A stretch of 32,482 nt of DNA from Parcubacteria group bacterium M6-OD1-1 (GTDB taxonomy: Bacteria > Patescibacteriota > Minisyncoccia > GWC2-36-17 > M10-OD1-4): assembly GCA_003056085.1 (NCBI GenBank), contig LSNK01000002.1, positions 174,575 to 207,056 on the forward strand. The letters are read 5' to 3'. Of this stretch, positions 1-7,783 are shown in pieces (within the stretch, counting starts at the first letter, position 1; each line of letters starts with the position of its first letter). The translations under genes were made by a program, and so were the position numbers. The notes beneath the pieces are model-generated. The model saw only the letters and a program-made list of their open reading frames with translations. It was not told the DNA's origin and did no database searches.

Positions 1-179
1 TTTCTCATTAATGGTATTTAAAAATTTAATAACTTACAACTTTTTTATACTATCATAATGCTTAAAATTCTCAAACAAAAAAATAATCTAAAATAAATCA
101 AAACTTAGAAATATTATAAAAAACGCCACCCAAAAAAGACAGCATTGTAAATAAAAATATTTTTGATTTTGTAAAAATA

Positions 180-698
180 CTAAAATTCAATTCCTCGTTT
201 TGCCTTAATATTTTTATTAAAAGGATGCTTTACGTCCTTCATTTCTGTCACTAAGTCCGCCGTATCTATTAACCACTTCGGTGCATTCCTGCCTGTCAAA
301 ATTAAATCTGCGCCTTTTTTATGTTTTTTTAAAAAATCCTTTACTTCATCTTTTTTTATTAGTTTTAAATCCATTGCATTATTTATCTCGTCCATTATTA
401 CAATGTCATGTTCCCCTCCAGAAATAGCATCTTTACACATCTGCCATGTTTTTTCTGCAGCTTTTTGATGTTCTTCTATTTTATGCTGATCCCCCAATAT
501 TCCAACAAATCCAATACCTCCTTTTACTAAAGAAAAATCAGGGGAAAGTCTTTTTGAAGACTCGTCTTCCCCTGATTTAAATGGTCCTTTTATAAATTGT
601 ATCATTATAACTTTTTTCTTCTCTCCCACCGCGCGCAAAGCCTGACCCAAAGCAGCCGTTGTTTTTCCTTTTCCATTTCCGGTAAACACCGAGATCAT
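180..698 (-). CDS. cobO: Corrinoid adenosyltransferase (CobA/CobO/BtuR type)
   Basis: Transfers the adenosyl group of ATP to reduced corrinoid to make adenosylcobalamin in the cytoplasm. The start is secure: the P-loop GNGKGKTTAALG falls at residues 7-18, the usual N-terminal position for this family. VIMIQFIKG and IVIMDEINNAMDL match the family's second strand and Walker B region, and LILTGRNAPKWLIDTADLVTEM is typical of the C-terminal half (quoted here as one continuous family block near residues 132-153). Length of 172 residues is normal. It follows nrdJ on the same strand after a 166-nt gap holding a large stem-loop. Because NrdJ needs adenosylcobalamin, the pair suggests local cofactor supply by salvage; no other cobalamin gene is visible. 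The biochemical call is firm, the coupling to NrdJ is inferred from context. Confidence 0.93.
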   Translation of the reverse strand: MISVFTGNGKGKTTAALGQALRAVGEKKKVIMIQFIKGPFKSGEDESSKRLSPDFSLVKGGIGFVGILGDQHKIEEHQKAAEKTWQMCKDAISGGEHDIVIMDEINNAMDLKLIKKDEVKDFLKKHKKGADLILTGRNAPKWLIDTADLVTEMKDVKHPFNKNIKAKRGIEF

Positions 699-747
699 AA
701 ATTTAAGTTTTTAGAAATTTAGCATCAGTCAATATGGAAATCAATCT

Positions 748-869
748 TATAATTTCCAAAATTTAGAATAGTTCGAGAAAAAAGTGAGGAACGAAATAAG
801 TCGTACTGAATGTACGGTGTTGAGTATCTGAACTTTTGACGAAGAGATATTCAAATTTTAGAAATTATA
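748..869. repeat. Large imperfect stem-loop element, copy 1
   Basis: Arms 748-770 and 848-869 are complementary except for a couple of changes and one bulge, and enclose about 77 nt with a smaller inverted repeat (GTCGTAC / GTACGGT). The right arm overlaps the nrdJ stop codon at 865-867. The interior contains GTGAGGAACGAAATAAGTCG, related to interiors of the elements near 7657, 18321 and 24574. Terminator, processing site or dispersed repeat are all possible. Confidence 0.6.
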
Positions 870-3105
870 CAATCTCGCAAAGACCGGCAACACAAGCAAG
901 CTCCTTTGCCAACTCAGTCTCATCTTCAATTTCATAAGATACAATTTTTGAAAAATCAAGTTTAGGAAATTTCTTCACCATACTTTCATAAGTTTCTTTA
1001 TCTATTGTTTCATAGGGAGCCAACTGATAAACATGATCGTCTCTGGGTAAAAATGAAAGCCCTCCAACTAAATCCCAGTTGTCGTAAATCCAATCGGCAA
1101 CATCTATCCATTCTTTATCGCTAACTGAAATCGTTACGGAAGGATTATGTTCTGTAAAATTTTCTTTTACAAGCTTCCAATGCTCTAATTGGTCTTTTGC
1201 GGTAAGATCATTTTTGAAAATTGACCCTTTCGGAGCTTTGACCGGAAATTCCAAAACATAGGTATTGGCATTTATTTTTGATTGACCAACTTCAGGATGA
1301 TACGGAACTCCTTGATCCTTTAACATTTCAAATAGCGGATCTGTAGCGGATATCCTTACCCTTCTTATATAATATTGGGAATGTCTCGGATGCATCCCGG
1401 AAGAGGAATCTACGGTTTGTGATACTGTTCCCGACGGCTTCACGCATGTAACGCAAGTTGACTGGTTAATACCGAATTTCTCTGCATATTGTTTATTTGT
1501 CTTAACAGCCTCTTTTTTTAACTTATTTAAAATATCTCCGTTTCTGGCAGCTTCAGAATCCCACTGACCGGTTATTGAAACTCCGAGTAATCTTTCTTTT
1601 TTACAATTTTTCTCCCACTCATTTGATATATATCCAAAGTTAGTCAGCGTTGACTGGTAAGTTCCTAAAATAGCCGCCAATCTTGCTTTTCTAAGAAGAG
1701 ACTTTTCATCGTCATTTGACCTTGCCACAACTTCTGATAAATTACAAAACTGTTTTGATTGAAGTATTATTTCCCCGCATGGATTTGTCCCCAAACGACT
1801 TATGTCGCCCTTTAAAGAAGTTAAACGTCTTTCCGGCAATGTCCCTAAAAGCCCCCCTCGGTTAAATATTCCTCTCTCTCCGGTGCCTGATTTCATTAAT
1901 GAAATCCATTCATCTAAAAAATCAGTAGTTCTCGGTTTTGAAAAATAAACCGCCGAATTATTAGCCATACTTCTTTGGGGTTCCGTAAGATAAAACTGCC
2001 CTTTTTTAGAGTCTCTTACTTCGTTATCATCAAGATCAGAAAGTGATATTAAAGCACTCCTGCGCACTCCACCGGAAACCACCACTTCTCCAATTTTACA
2101 AACTATATCATGAACATCTAAATTACTCAGACGCCTGCCTTGTCTTTTAAGTATTTTTTCTCTTGTAAACTCAAGTACATTTCTTAAAGGATCCGGTCCG
2201 GAAGATCTTCCACCCATTATCTTCAATTTTGCTCCTGCGGGTCTTAACTTTGAAAAATCAAAATCAACATCCTTGCCGGAAAACCAAGTTTTTATTCCAT
2301 ACACCAAAGCATCAGCCCAACCTTCTTTACTATCAGGAATAACATGAGTCGTTAATTTTTTACCGCTTTGAACTTTTATTTGAGGCAGAGCCTGAACATT
2401 TTGACTTTCAGCTGAAAAACCTACACCTGCTCCACACATCAATATATACATAATCTCTCCAAAATCTTCAAGTTTGGATGGAGCGATAAAAGAACAATTA
2501 TACGCGCAAACATTTGTTTTCCTTGCAGCATCTCCGGCAAACTGCAAAAGCCTCATAGACGGCATAACTTCTTGATTTAAAATAGCTTCTCTTAATTCTT
2601 TATGAGTCTTTTGAGAAAGTTTGTCACCAAGATTTTCTTTCATGAAATCCATATATCTATCAACCGTTTCAATCCAAGTTTCTCTTCTGCCTTCCTTTTC
2701 TATCCATCTTGCATATGTCCTATAATAAACAAATTCAGCAAGCTGGTTTTTAAAATATTTTTTACTCTCCAAAGAAAGTTTTCTTACATGCTCCGGAGCC
2801 TTAATGCCCTTTTTCCTTAGCTCAGCTCTTTTGCTTCTATATAAAATATATGCCTTTGCAACATCCGTATAACCTTCAAGCATTAAAGTTATTTCAACCA
2901 AATCCTGCACTTGCTCAACCGTAGGAATATCTCCGGCAAATTTACTCTCTATTAATTTTGTAACTTTTTTAGATATGCTGCCAATTATTTTATCATCATG
3001 TTTATCTAAAGCTAAAAATGCTTTTGAGATAGCATTTTCTATTTTTTTCGGATCAAATTTTACTACTTCTCCTATTCTTTTTTGAATGTTTTTAATTGGT
3101 GGCAT
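865..3105 (-). CDS. nrdJ: Adenosylcobalamin-dependent (class II) ribonucleotide reductase, RTPR-like
   Basis: Reduces ribonucleotides to deoxyribonucleotides using a thiyl radical generated from adenosylcobalamin. Residues about 6-92 look like an ATP-cone regulatory domain. The catalytic barrel carries NPCGEI (Cys443 the likely thiyl cysteine, Glu445 its partner), Cys454, and Cys204 in AYNCSF as the likely active-site redox pair. The end, CVAGLCEIV, supplies the Cys738/Cys743 shuttle expected in this family. The block FVYYRTYARW near residues 125-134 resembles the monomeric triphosphate reductase RTPR rather than the long NrdJ type. Length of 746 is close to the roughly 740 of Lactobacillus RTPR. 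A good promoter lies upstream and the cobO-like gene follows. Substrate level (NTP versus NDP) is inferred from subfamily resemblance. Confidence 0.95.
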   Translation of the reverse strand: MPPIKNIQKRIGEVVKFDPKKIENAISKAFLALDKHDDKIIGSISKKVTKLIESKFAGDIPTVEQVQDLVEITLMLEGYTDVAKAYILYRSKRAELRKKGIKAPEHVRKLSLESKKYFKNQLAEFVYYRTYARWIEKEGRRETWIETVDRYMDFMKENLGDKLSQKTHKELREAILNQEVMPSMRLLQFAGDAARKTNVCAYNCSFIAPSKLEDFGEIMYILMCGAGVGFSAESQNVQALPQIKVQSGKKLTTHVIPDSKEGWADALVYGIKTWFSGKDVDFDFSKLRPAGAKLKIMGGRSSGPDPLRNVLEFTREKILKRQGRRLSNLDVHDIVCKIGEVVVSGGVRRSALISLSDLDDNEVRDSKKGQFYLTEPQRSMANNSAVYFSKPRTTDFLDEWISLMKSGTGERGIFNRGGLLGTLPERRLTSLKGDISRLGTNPCGEIILQSKQFCNLSEVVARSNDDEKSLLRKARLAAILGTYQSTLTNFGYISNEWEKNCKKERLLGVSITGQWDSEAARNGDILNKLKKEAVKTNKQYAEKFGINQSTCVTCVKPSGTVSQTVDSSSGMHPRHSQYYIRRVRISATDPLFEMLKDQGVPYHPEVGQSKINANTYVLEFPVKAPKGSIFKNDLTAKDQLEHWKLVKENFTEHNPSVTISVSDKEWIDVADWIYDNWDLVGGLSFLPRDDHVYQLAPYETIDKETYESMVKKFPKLDFSKIVSYEIEDETELAKELACVAGLCEIV

Positions 3106-3175
3106 TTGTTAAAAAAATTAATAATATTTAATCCTCTAAAAAAATAATGATTTATTTTTCGGCGACTATGCATAC

Positions 3176-3204
3176 ATAATATACCTAAAAACAAATCCTG
3201 GCAA
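3176..3204 (-). promoter_or_regulatory. Promoter of nrdJ
   Basis: On the minus strand TTGCCA (3199-3204) is followed after 17 nt by TATTAT (3176-3181), a near-consensus housekeeping promoter about 70 nt before the nrdJ start. No cobalamin riboswitch element was recognised in the leader. Confidence 0.65.
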
Positions 3205-3232
3205 AGAAGGGTTTTCCACAAAAACAAAACAA

Positions 3233-3258
3233 AAAACCCGTCAATATTGACAGGTTTT
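3233..3258 (-). terminator. Terminator after ftsZ
   Basis: Twelve-base-pair hairpin with a 2-nt loop and one G-T pair (AAAACCCGTCAA / TTGACAGGTTTT). On the minus strand it is followed by a T-rich run. It lies 62 nt beyond the ftsZ stop and just upstream of the nrdJ promoter, separating the two units. Confidence 0.7.
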
Positions 3259-3319
3259 CAAAAAAATATTGTGAGTATCTACCAGAAAGCAAATTCAATG
3301 CTTTTTGGCGATTTTAGCT

Positions 3320-4570
3320 TTATTTTTTCTTTCTTCGGATAAATGCTGGAATGTCCCATTCATCAGAAGAGTCAAAAATAGACTCTGAAGAAAATAATCT
3401 TTTCTTAGGAGCAGAACTTTTCTTTTCCTCCAAGTTAGAACTTTCCGGTTTTCTTTCTTGCTCGGACCTAACCCTCACTATACCATCAGAACGATTGCTG
3501 TTTGATAACTCTTGGTCTGTTTCTTTGTTCTCTAACTTTATTTTATCATTTTCTTTACTTCTTATATCATCAAAATCAGGAGCTTGAATTGTTTCAATAT
3601 GACTTCTTATGACCTCATCACCAAATCCGGTCGCTATTACCGTTATTTTAACTTCACCTTTTTTCAGCCTTGTATCTGTTAATGCTCCAAAAATAATTTT
3701 TGCATTATGGTCAACATATTCCGATATAACTTTTGCCGCATCATTAATTTCCATCATTCCCAAGTCAGCTCCTCCGGAAACAGAAAACAACACACCTTTT
3801 GCCCCCTCAATAGATATTTCAAGTAAAGGTGAATTAATAGCAGCTCTTGCAGCTTCAACAGCTCTATCTTCTCCCGAAGAAACTCCAATACCCATGAGAG
3901 CAGAGCCGGCATCCTGCATAATCGCCTTAATGTCCGCGAAATCAACATTAATAATCCCCGGTAATGTTATAAGGTCGGAAATACCTTGAACTGCCTGCTG
4001 TAATATTTCATCCACCAAAGCAAAAGACCCCATAATGGAAGTTTTTTTCTCAATAATATTAAAAATTCTGTCATTTGGAATAACAACCAAAGCATCCACC
4101 TTTTCTTTTAAACTTGCCATTCCTTCTTCCGCCAATTCTGACCTCTGAATACCTTCAAAAGAAAAAGGTTTTGTAACGACACCTATCGTTAACGCTCCCA
4201 TATTTTTTGCAATTTCTGCCACAACCGGAGAACCTCCTGTTCCTGTTCCTCCGCCCATTCCACATGTTATAAAAACAAGATCAGCGCCTTTTAAAGCTTC
4301 CCCTATTTCTTCTCTTGATTCTTCGGCCGCTTGTCTGCCGACGTCAGGATTCATGCCAGCACCAAGACCCTTCGTTGTGCTTTTCCCAATATGGATTTTT
4401 GTTTTTGCGGCAGAATGATGCAAGTCTTGAGCATCTGTATTTACAGTGATAAAATCAACTCCTTTTATCTTTGACTCAACCATGCGGCTCACAGCATTAG
4501 ACCCGCCGCCTCCAACTCCAACGACTTTAATTCTAGCAAATGTTTCTATGTCTGGTTTTATTTGACTCAT
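3320..4570 (-). CDS. ftsZ: Cell division GTPase FtsZ
   Basis: Tubulin-like GTPase that polymerises into the division ring at mid-cell. The N-terminal GVGGGGSNAV nucleotide-binding loop lies near residues 18-27, the tubulin signature GGGTGTG near residues 107-113, and the T7-loop region around NVDFADIKAIMQDAG near residue 208 completes the polymer GTPase site. A charged flexible linker of roughly 70 residues follows the globular part. The C-terminal tail DEWDIPAFIRRKKK is the conserved peptide that binds FtsA, ending in a basic stretch. Total length of 416 is usual. It lies directly downstream of ftsA on the same strand, separated by a 179-nt gap containing a long inverted repeat, and is followed by a hairpin terminator. 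Confidence 0.98.
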   Translation of the reverse strand: MSQIKPDIETFARIKVVGVGGGGSNAVSRMVESKIKGVDFITVNTDAQDLHHSAAKTKIHIGKSTTKGLGAGMNPDVGRQAAEESREEIGEALKGADLVFITCGMGGGTGTGGSPVVAEIAKNMGALTIGVVTKPFSFEGIQRSELAEEGMASLKEKVDALVVIPNDRIFNIIEKKTSIMGSFALVDEILQQAVQGISDLITLPGIINVDFADIKAIMQDAGSALMGIGVSSGEDRAVEAARAAINSPLLEISIEGAKGVLFSVSGGADLGMMEINDAAKVISEYVDHNAKIIFGALTDTRLKKGEVKITVIATGFGDEVIRSHIETIQAPDFDDIRSKENDKIKLENKETDQELSNSNRSDGIVRVRSEQERKPESSNLEEKKSSAPKKRLFSSESIFDSSDEWDIPAFIRRKKK

Positions 4571-4646
4571 GATAGTTTTAGCTAACTTTTTAATTTTATA
4601 TCTAATTAAACTCTAATATAAAGATTTAAATTTTGCAACAGTATTT

Positions 4647-4747
4647 CAGTTTGTAGGTTATAGGCTATAGTTGATAGGTTAAAAAATGTAAATTCTTTAT
4701 TTTGTATTTAAGTTAGTTATCAACTATTATCTATAAACTATAAACTG
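4647..4747. repeat. Long imperfect inverted repeat between ftsA and ftsZ
   Basis: Arms 4647-4679 and 4716-4747 match at about 25 of 32 positions as complements, with additional possible G-T pairs, and enclose about 36 nt. The right arm ends three bases before the ftsA stop codon. It could reduce read-through from ftsA into ftsZ or mark a processing point; no T-run is obvious. Confidence 0.55.
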
Positions 4748-4749
4748 AT

Positions 4750-5982
4750 TTACGGCATAAAAACCCTTAAAGATTTCATTATTTTACTGAAAAAACCTTT
4801 TGACGTGCCAGCCCCTGCGTAGCTTACCGTATTATCTTCGGCCCCCCATAAAGTCAAACCAACCGCAACAGAATATTCAGGATCTGCCACTCTATCTAAA
4901 ATTCCGTCCAATCCTTCTCCTGGAACTCCTATCTGAACCGGAAGCTTTAAACGTTCTCTTGCAACCTCAACAATATGCGGCATCTTTGATCCTCCGCCGA
5001 CCAAAACAACTCCGCCCGGAAGCAAAGACTGCTTGGAAACTTTTTTAAGCTCTTTCTCTGTAAGTTCAAAGATCTCATCTAATCTTGCATGTATAATCTC
5101 CGCTATATGTCTTCTTAAGACACTCCCCCCTCCTTCAAAGCCAAGACTCTCAAGATCAATCATCTCTTTTTTGTTTATACTTTTAATGTCAGCCGTACCA
5201 AATTCCAACTTTACTTTTTCAGCAATATCAACTTCAGTTCTCAAACCGATAGCAATATCATTTGTAATGTGACTTGACCCTATAGGCAAAATTGCCGTAT
5301 GAGTAATACTTCCATCTTCAAAAATAGATACACCGGTAGTTCCTCCGCCAATATCTAAAACAACAACTCCTAATTCTTTTTGTCTTTTTGACAATACCGA
5401 CTTGGAAGAAGCTAAAGTAGAGACAATAAGTTCTTCTACATCAAGTCCGGCTTGAGAAACTGCTTTTGTAAAATTATTTATTACAGGAATAGAACAATCC
5501 ACAACAAGAGCGTTAACCTCAAGTCTTACTCCATTCATACCTAAAGGATCTTTTATCCCTCCCTCACCGTCAATGATAAACTCTTTTGGAATAACATGAA
5601 CTATTTTTCTGTTTGCCGGAATTGAAATAGCCTCTGTTGTTTGCAAAACTCTTTGTTTATCTTCTTTGGATATTTCTTGGTCAGCCCGAGAAACAGCCAC
5701 AACCCCCTTTGAACTTCTTGATGTTATGTGCGGACCGGAAAGATTAACAAACACGGATTCTATTTCTTTTCCTGATGTTTTTTCCGCTTTTAAAACTGCT
5801 TGATTTATACTTTCTGCCACCTCATCAACATCAACCACCATTCCACGCTTAACACCGGCAGATGGAGCCTCGCCAACACCAATAACAGAAAGTTTTTCCG
5901 CTCCCCTTCTTTTTTGAACAACTACAGCCTTTATTTTGGTAGTCCCTATGTCCAAGCCGCAAATTATTTTCTCTTTTGCCAT
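4750..5982 (-). CDS. ftsA: Cell division protein FtsA
   Basis: Actin-like ATPase that ties FtsZ filaments to the membrane. The N-terminus GLDIGTTKIKAVV is the phosphate-1 motif; VVLDIGGGTTGVSIFEDG near residues 205-222 is the second phosphate loop; LVGGGSKMPHIVEVA near residues 327-341 is the adenosine motif. The SHS2/1C subdomain is present between about residues 85 and 165. The C-terminus ends in a short amphipathic segment, FFSKIMKSLRVFMP, as expected for membrane attachment. Length of 410 is typical. ftsA precedes ftsZ in the usual division-cluster order, though without ftsQ or mur genes here. Confidence 0.97.
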   Translation of the reverse strand: MAKEKIICGLDIGTTKIKAVVVQKRRGAEKLSVIGVGEAPSAGVKRGMVVDVDEVAESINQAVLKAEKTSGKEIESVFVNLSGPHITSRSSKGVVAVSRADQEISKEDKQRVLQTTEAISIPANRKIVHVIPKEFIIDGEGGIKDPLGMNGVRLEVNALVVDCSIPVINNFTKAVSQAGLDVEELIVSTLASSKSVLSKRQKELGVVVLDIGGGTTGVSIFEDGSITHTAILPIGSSHITNDIAIGLRTEVDIAEKVKLEFGTADIKSINKKEMIDLESLGFEGGGSVLRRHIAEIIHARLDEIFELTEKELKKVSKQSLLPGGVVLVGGGSKMPHIVEVARERLKLPVQIGVPGEGLDGILDRVADPEYSVAVGLTLWGAEDNTVSYAGAGTSKGFFSKIMKSLRVFMP

Positions 5983-5993
5983 TTAAAAGAATT

Positions 5994-6070
5994 AAGAAGC
6001 AAGAAAAAGGAATTAAGAATAAGAAAGCTGAAATAATGTCTTAGTTCTTAATTTTTTATTCTTGATTCTT
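5994..6070. repeat. Imperfect inverted repeat after ybeY
   Basis: Arms 5994-6023 and 6040-6070 are largely complementary (A/G-rich against T/C-rich), with a 16-nt loop. It fills the gap between the ybeY stop codon and the ftsA start. The sequence differs from the element between ftsA and ftsZ. Confidence 0.5.
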
Positions 6071-6075
6071 GAAAT

Positions 6076-6534
6076 TTATTTTTTAAAAATATAAGAAAGC
6101 ACCTTTTTTTGAATTTTATCCGTTTCCAAGCTTTCTTTTTTTGACCTCTCATGATCTATTCCAAAAAGATGAATAGTACCATGCGCCGACAGAAGCGCTA
6201 ATTCTTTATCTATACTTGTGCCCGATTTTTTTGCTTGTTTTTTTGCATATGGAAAACATATAATAATCTCCCCCATATTAAGATAAGTCTCTTTTGTTTT
6301 GGCAGCTCCAGACTTTTCAACAAAACCAAACGACAATACATCTGTAACTTTATCTTTACCTCTAAATTTTTTATTAAACTTTTTCATCCTTTTCTCTCCA
6401 ACAAAAGCGATGCTGACTTCAACGTTTTCTTTCACACCTAAATTTTTTAAAGTATTTAAAATAGTCTCTTTAAGTAAATTTACCTTAATTCTTCCTTTTG
6501 TAAAATTCACCACTCCTAAATCTAATTTTAGCAT
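6076..6534 (-). CDS. ybeY: Endoribonuclease YbeY (rRNA maturation factor)
   Basis: Metal-dependent single-strand endoribonuclease involved in 16S rRNA 3' end maturation and ribosome quality control. The diagnostic zinc motif H-x3-H-x5-H appears in SAHGTIHLFGIDHE near residues 118-131. The conserved RGKDKVTDVLSFGF block lies near residues 78-91. Length of 152 is normal. It sits downstream of the rpsU-yqeY pair and upstream of ftsA on the same strand, so it may be co-transcribed with ribosome-related genes. Confidence 0.95.
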   Translation of the reverse strand: MLKLDLGVVNFTKGRIKVNLLKETILNTLKNLGVKENVEVSIAFVGEKRMKKFNKKFRGKDKVTDVLSFGFVEKSGAAKTKETYLNMGEIIICFPYAKKQAKKSGTSIDKELALLSAHGTIHLFGIDHERSKKESLETDKIQKKVLSYIFKK

Positions 6535-6594
6535 TACTTTAAATTATAAAACAAACATTAGTACTTTTAGGGCACTGTATTCAGTATAACAATT

Positions 6595-6622
6595 TAACGC
6601 CAACTTTTGCAAGTTGGCGTTA
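6595..6622. terminator. Hairpin after the yqeY-like gene
   Basis: Perfect 12-bp stem (TAACGCCAACTT / AAGTTGGCGTTA) with loop TTGC, 24 nt beyond the stop of the yqeY-like gene. The T-run after it is weak on both strands, so termination is plausible but not certain. Confidence 0.5.
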
Positions 6623-6645
6623 AAAATAATCCCCACAAACAACTT

Positions 6646-7092
6646 TTAAGAGAGTTTTTCTTTAACAATTTGAGCCACCAAACTTCCGTCCGCTCGTCCC
6701 TTTACTTTATCCTTTAGGCTTGCCATTACTTTCCCCAAGTCCTTTATTCCTTCTGCTCCAACCTCAGAAATAGCATCTTCAATTAATTTCTTGACCTCTT
6801 CTTCAGTTAGCTGTTTTGGCATATATTTCATCAATACTTCAATTTCTGCTGCTTCGCTTTCCGCCAAATCATTCCTTCCCGCATCAGCATATTGCTTTTG
6901 AGAATCTTTTCTTTTTTTAATTTCAGACATTATAATGCCCAAAACATCATCATCAGACAATTCCTGCCCCTTATTGTCTATTTCTTTATTTTTTATTTCA
7001 GATCTTAGCATTGCTAAAACGGACTTACTCAAGTGGTCGCCCGATTTAAATGCTGTTTTAAAGTCTGAATCAACTTCCTCTTTTAAATTCAT
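6646..7092 (-). CDS. yqeY: GatB/YqeY domain protein
   Basis: Small helical protein of the YqeY family, which shares the tail domain of the GatB subunit of tRNA-dependent amidotransferases; the role of free YqeY is not settled. The N-terminal helical region runs from residue 1 to about 85 and includes VLAMLRSEIKNKEID and IKKRKDSQKQYADAGR; the C-terminal subdomain includes KYMPKQLTEEEV and GKVMASLKDKVKGRADG. Length of 148 is standard. Its first 23 bases overlap rpsU, a tight arrangement in keeping with the common rpsU-yqeY pairing. Confidence 0.93.
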   Translation of the reverse strand: MNLKEEVDSDFKTAFKSGDHLSKSVLAMLRSEIKNKEIDNKGQELSDDDVLGIIMSEIKKRKDSQKQYADAGRNDLAESEAAEIEVLMKYMPKQLTEEEVKKLIEDAISEVGAEGIKDLGKVMASLKDKVKGRADGSLVAQIVKEKLS

Positions 7093-7309
7093 TTTCGTTT
7101 ATTTTACCTAATTTAAATAATCTTTCTTTTTCTGAAGCTATATTTGATCTTCTTAAAGCTGATTCCCTTATTTTTCTTTTTGATTTTCTCGGCTCAAGGA
7201 ATCTTGCTTTTCTTGCTTTTGCCAAAATATGGCTTTGCTGAATTTTTCTTGAAAATCTTCTTAAAAAAGCTCCTGTTGATTCTTTATCTCTTCTTTTTGC
7301 TTCTATCAT
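7070..7309 (-). CDS. rpsU: 30S ribosomal protein S21
   Basis: Small basic protein of the 30S subunit. The sequence has the S21 pattern: ESTGAFLRRFSRKIQQSHIL near the start, then a long run rich in Arg and Lys (RKARFLEPRKSKRKIRESA). At 79 residues it is slightly longer than classical S21, with a short extra tail. It overlaps the HIT gene upstream by 4 bases and the yqeY-like gene downstream by 23 bases, so the three probably share one transcript with translational coupling. Confidence 0.92.
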   Translation of the reverse strand: MIEAKRRDKESTGAFLRRFSRKIQQSHILAKARKARFLEPRKSKRKIRESALRRSNIASEKERLFKLGKINENEFKRGS

Positions 7310-7650
7310 TTCAAAGGCACCTCCTCTCCTTTTTTGTCAGCCAAAAGATGCATATGAATGTGATCTATCTCTTGACCACCATCTCTGCCAACATTAACCT
7401 GAAGCCTGTAACCTCCGGATACACCCAACTCTTTAGCCGCTTCTTTGGCTGTCAAAAATATTTCCCCCAAAAGAGCAACTTCATCTTTTCCCGCATGATC
7501 CACAGACTCAATATGTTTTTTAGGAACAATGAGTACATGAACGCTTGCTTTTGGGTGAATATCTTTAAAAACCAAAAAATCATCATTTTCTAAAATGACT
7601 TCCGATTCAATTTCTTTATTTGTAATTTTACAAAATAAACAATTTGTCAT
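7306..7650 (-). CDS. HIT family nucleotide hydrolase (HINT-like)
   Basis: Histidine-triad protein, a nucleoside phosphoramidase or hydrolase of the Hint/PKCI branch. The N-terminus CLFCKITNKEIESEVILEN with two close cysteines is typical, DIHPKASVHVLIVPKKHI near residues 30-47 is the conserved central strand, and the catalytic triad HIHMH is near residues 97-101 in QEIDHIHMHLLADKKG. Length of 114 is normal. The stop overlaps the rpsU start. The physiological substrate cannot be read from the sequence. Confidence 0.93.
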   Translation of the reverse strand: MTNCLFCKITNKEIESEVILENDDFLVFKDIHPKASVHVLIVPKKHIESVDHAGKDEVALLGEIFLTAKEAAKELGVSGGYRLQVNVGRDGGQEIDHIHMHLLADKKGEEVPLK

Positions 7651-7656
7651 AATGAT

Positions 7657-7783
7657 AAATAAATTTCATATTTTAGATGCAGATTGAGGTAAAAACTATG
7701 AGTGAAATTGAGTCGTACTTACAGTACGATGAAATAAACAAATAGTTTTTAACGACGAGATGCTCTAAAATTGAAATTTATTT
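7657..7783. repeat. Large imperfect stem-loop element, copy 2
   Basis: Outer arms 7657-7680 and 7759-7783 are complementary with few mismatches. Inner arms AAAAACTA / TAGTTTTT and GTCGTAC / GTACGA continue the structure. The right arm overlaps the hisS stop codon at 7778, as copy 1 overlaps the nrdJ stop. It occupies the whole gap between hisS and the HIT gene. Confidence 0.6.

Noticed and set aside
3212-3220. DnaA box TTTTCCACA upstream of nrdJ
   Set aside because: A single nonamer with one mismatch to the consensus is expected by chance in AT-rich sequence, and no cluster accompanies it.
3106-3232. Cobalamin riboswitch upstream of nrdJ
   Set aside because: The leader is about 60 nt and shows no B12-box or the expected multi-helix architecture; only an ordinary promoter is seen.
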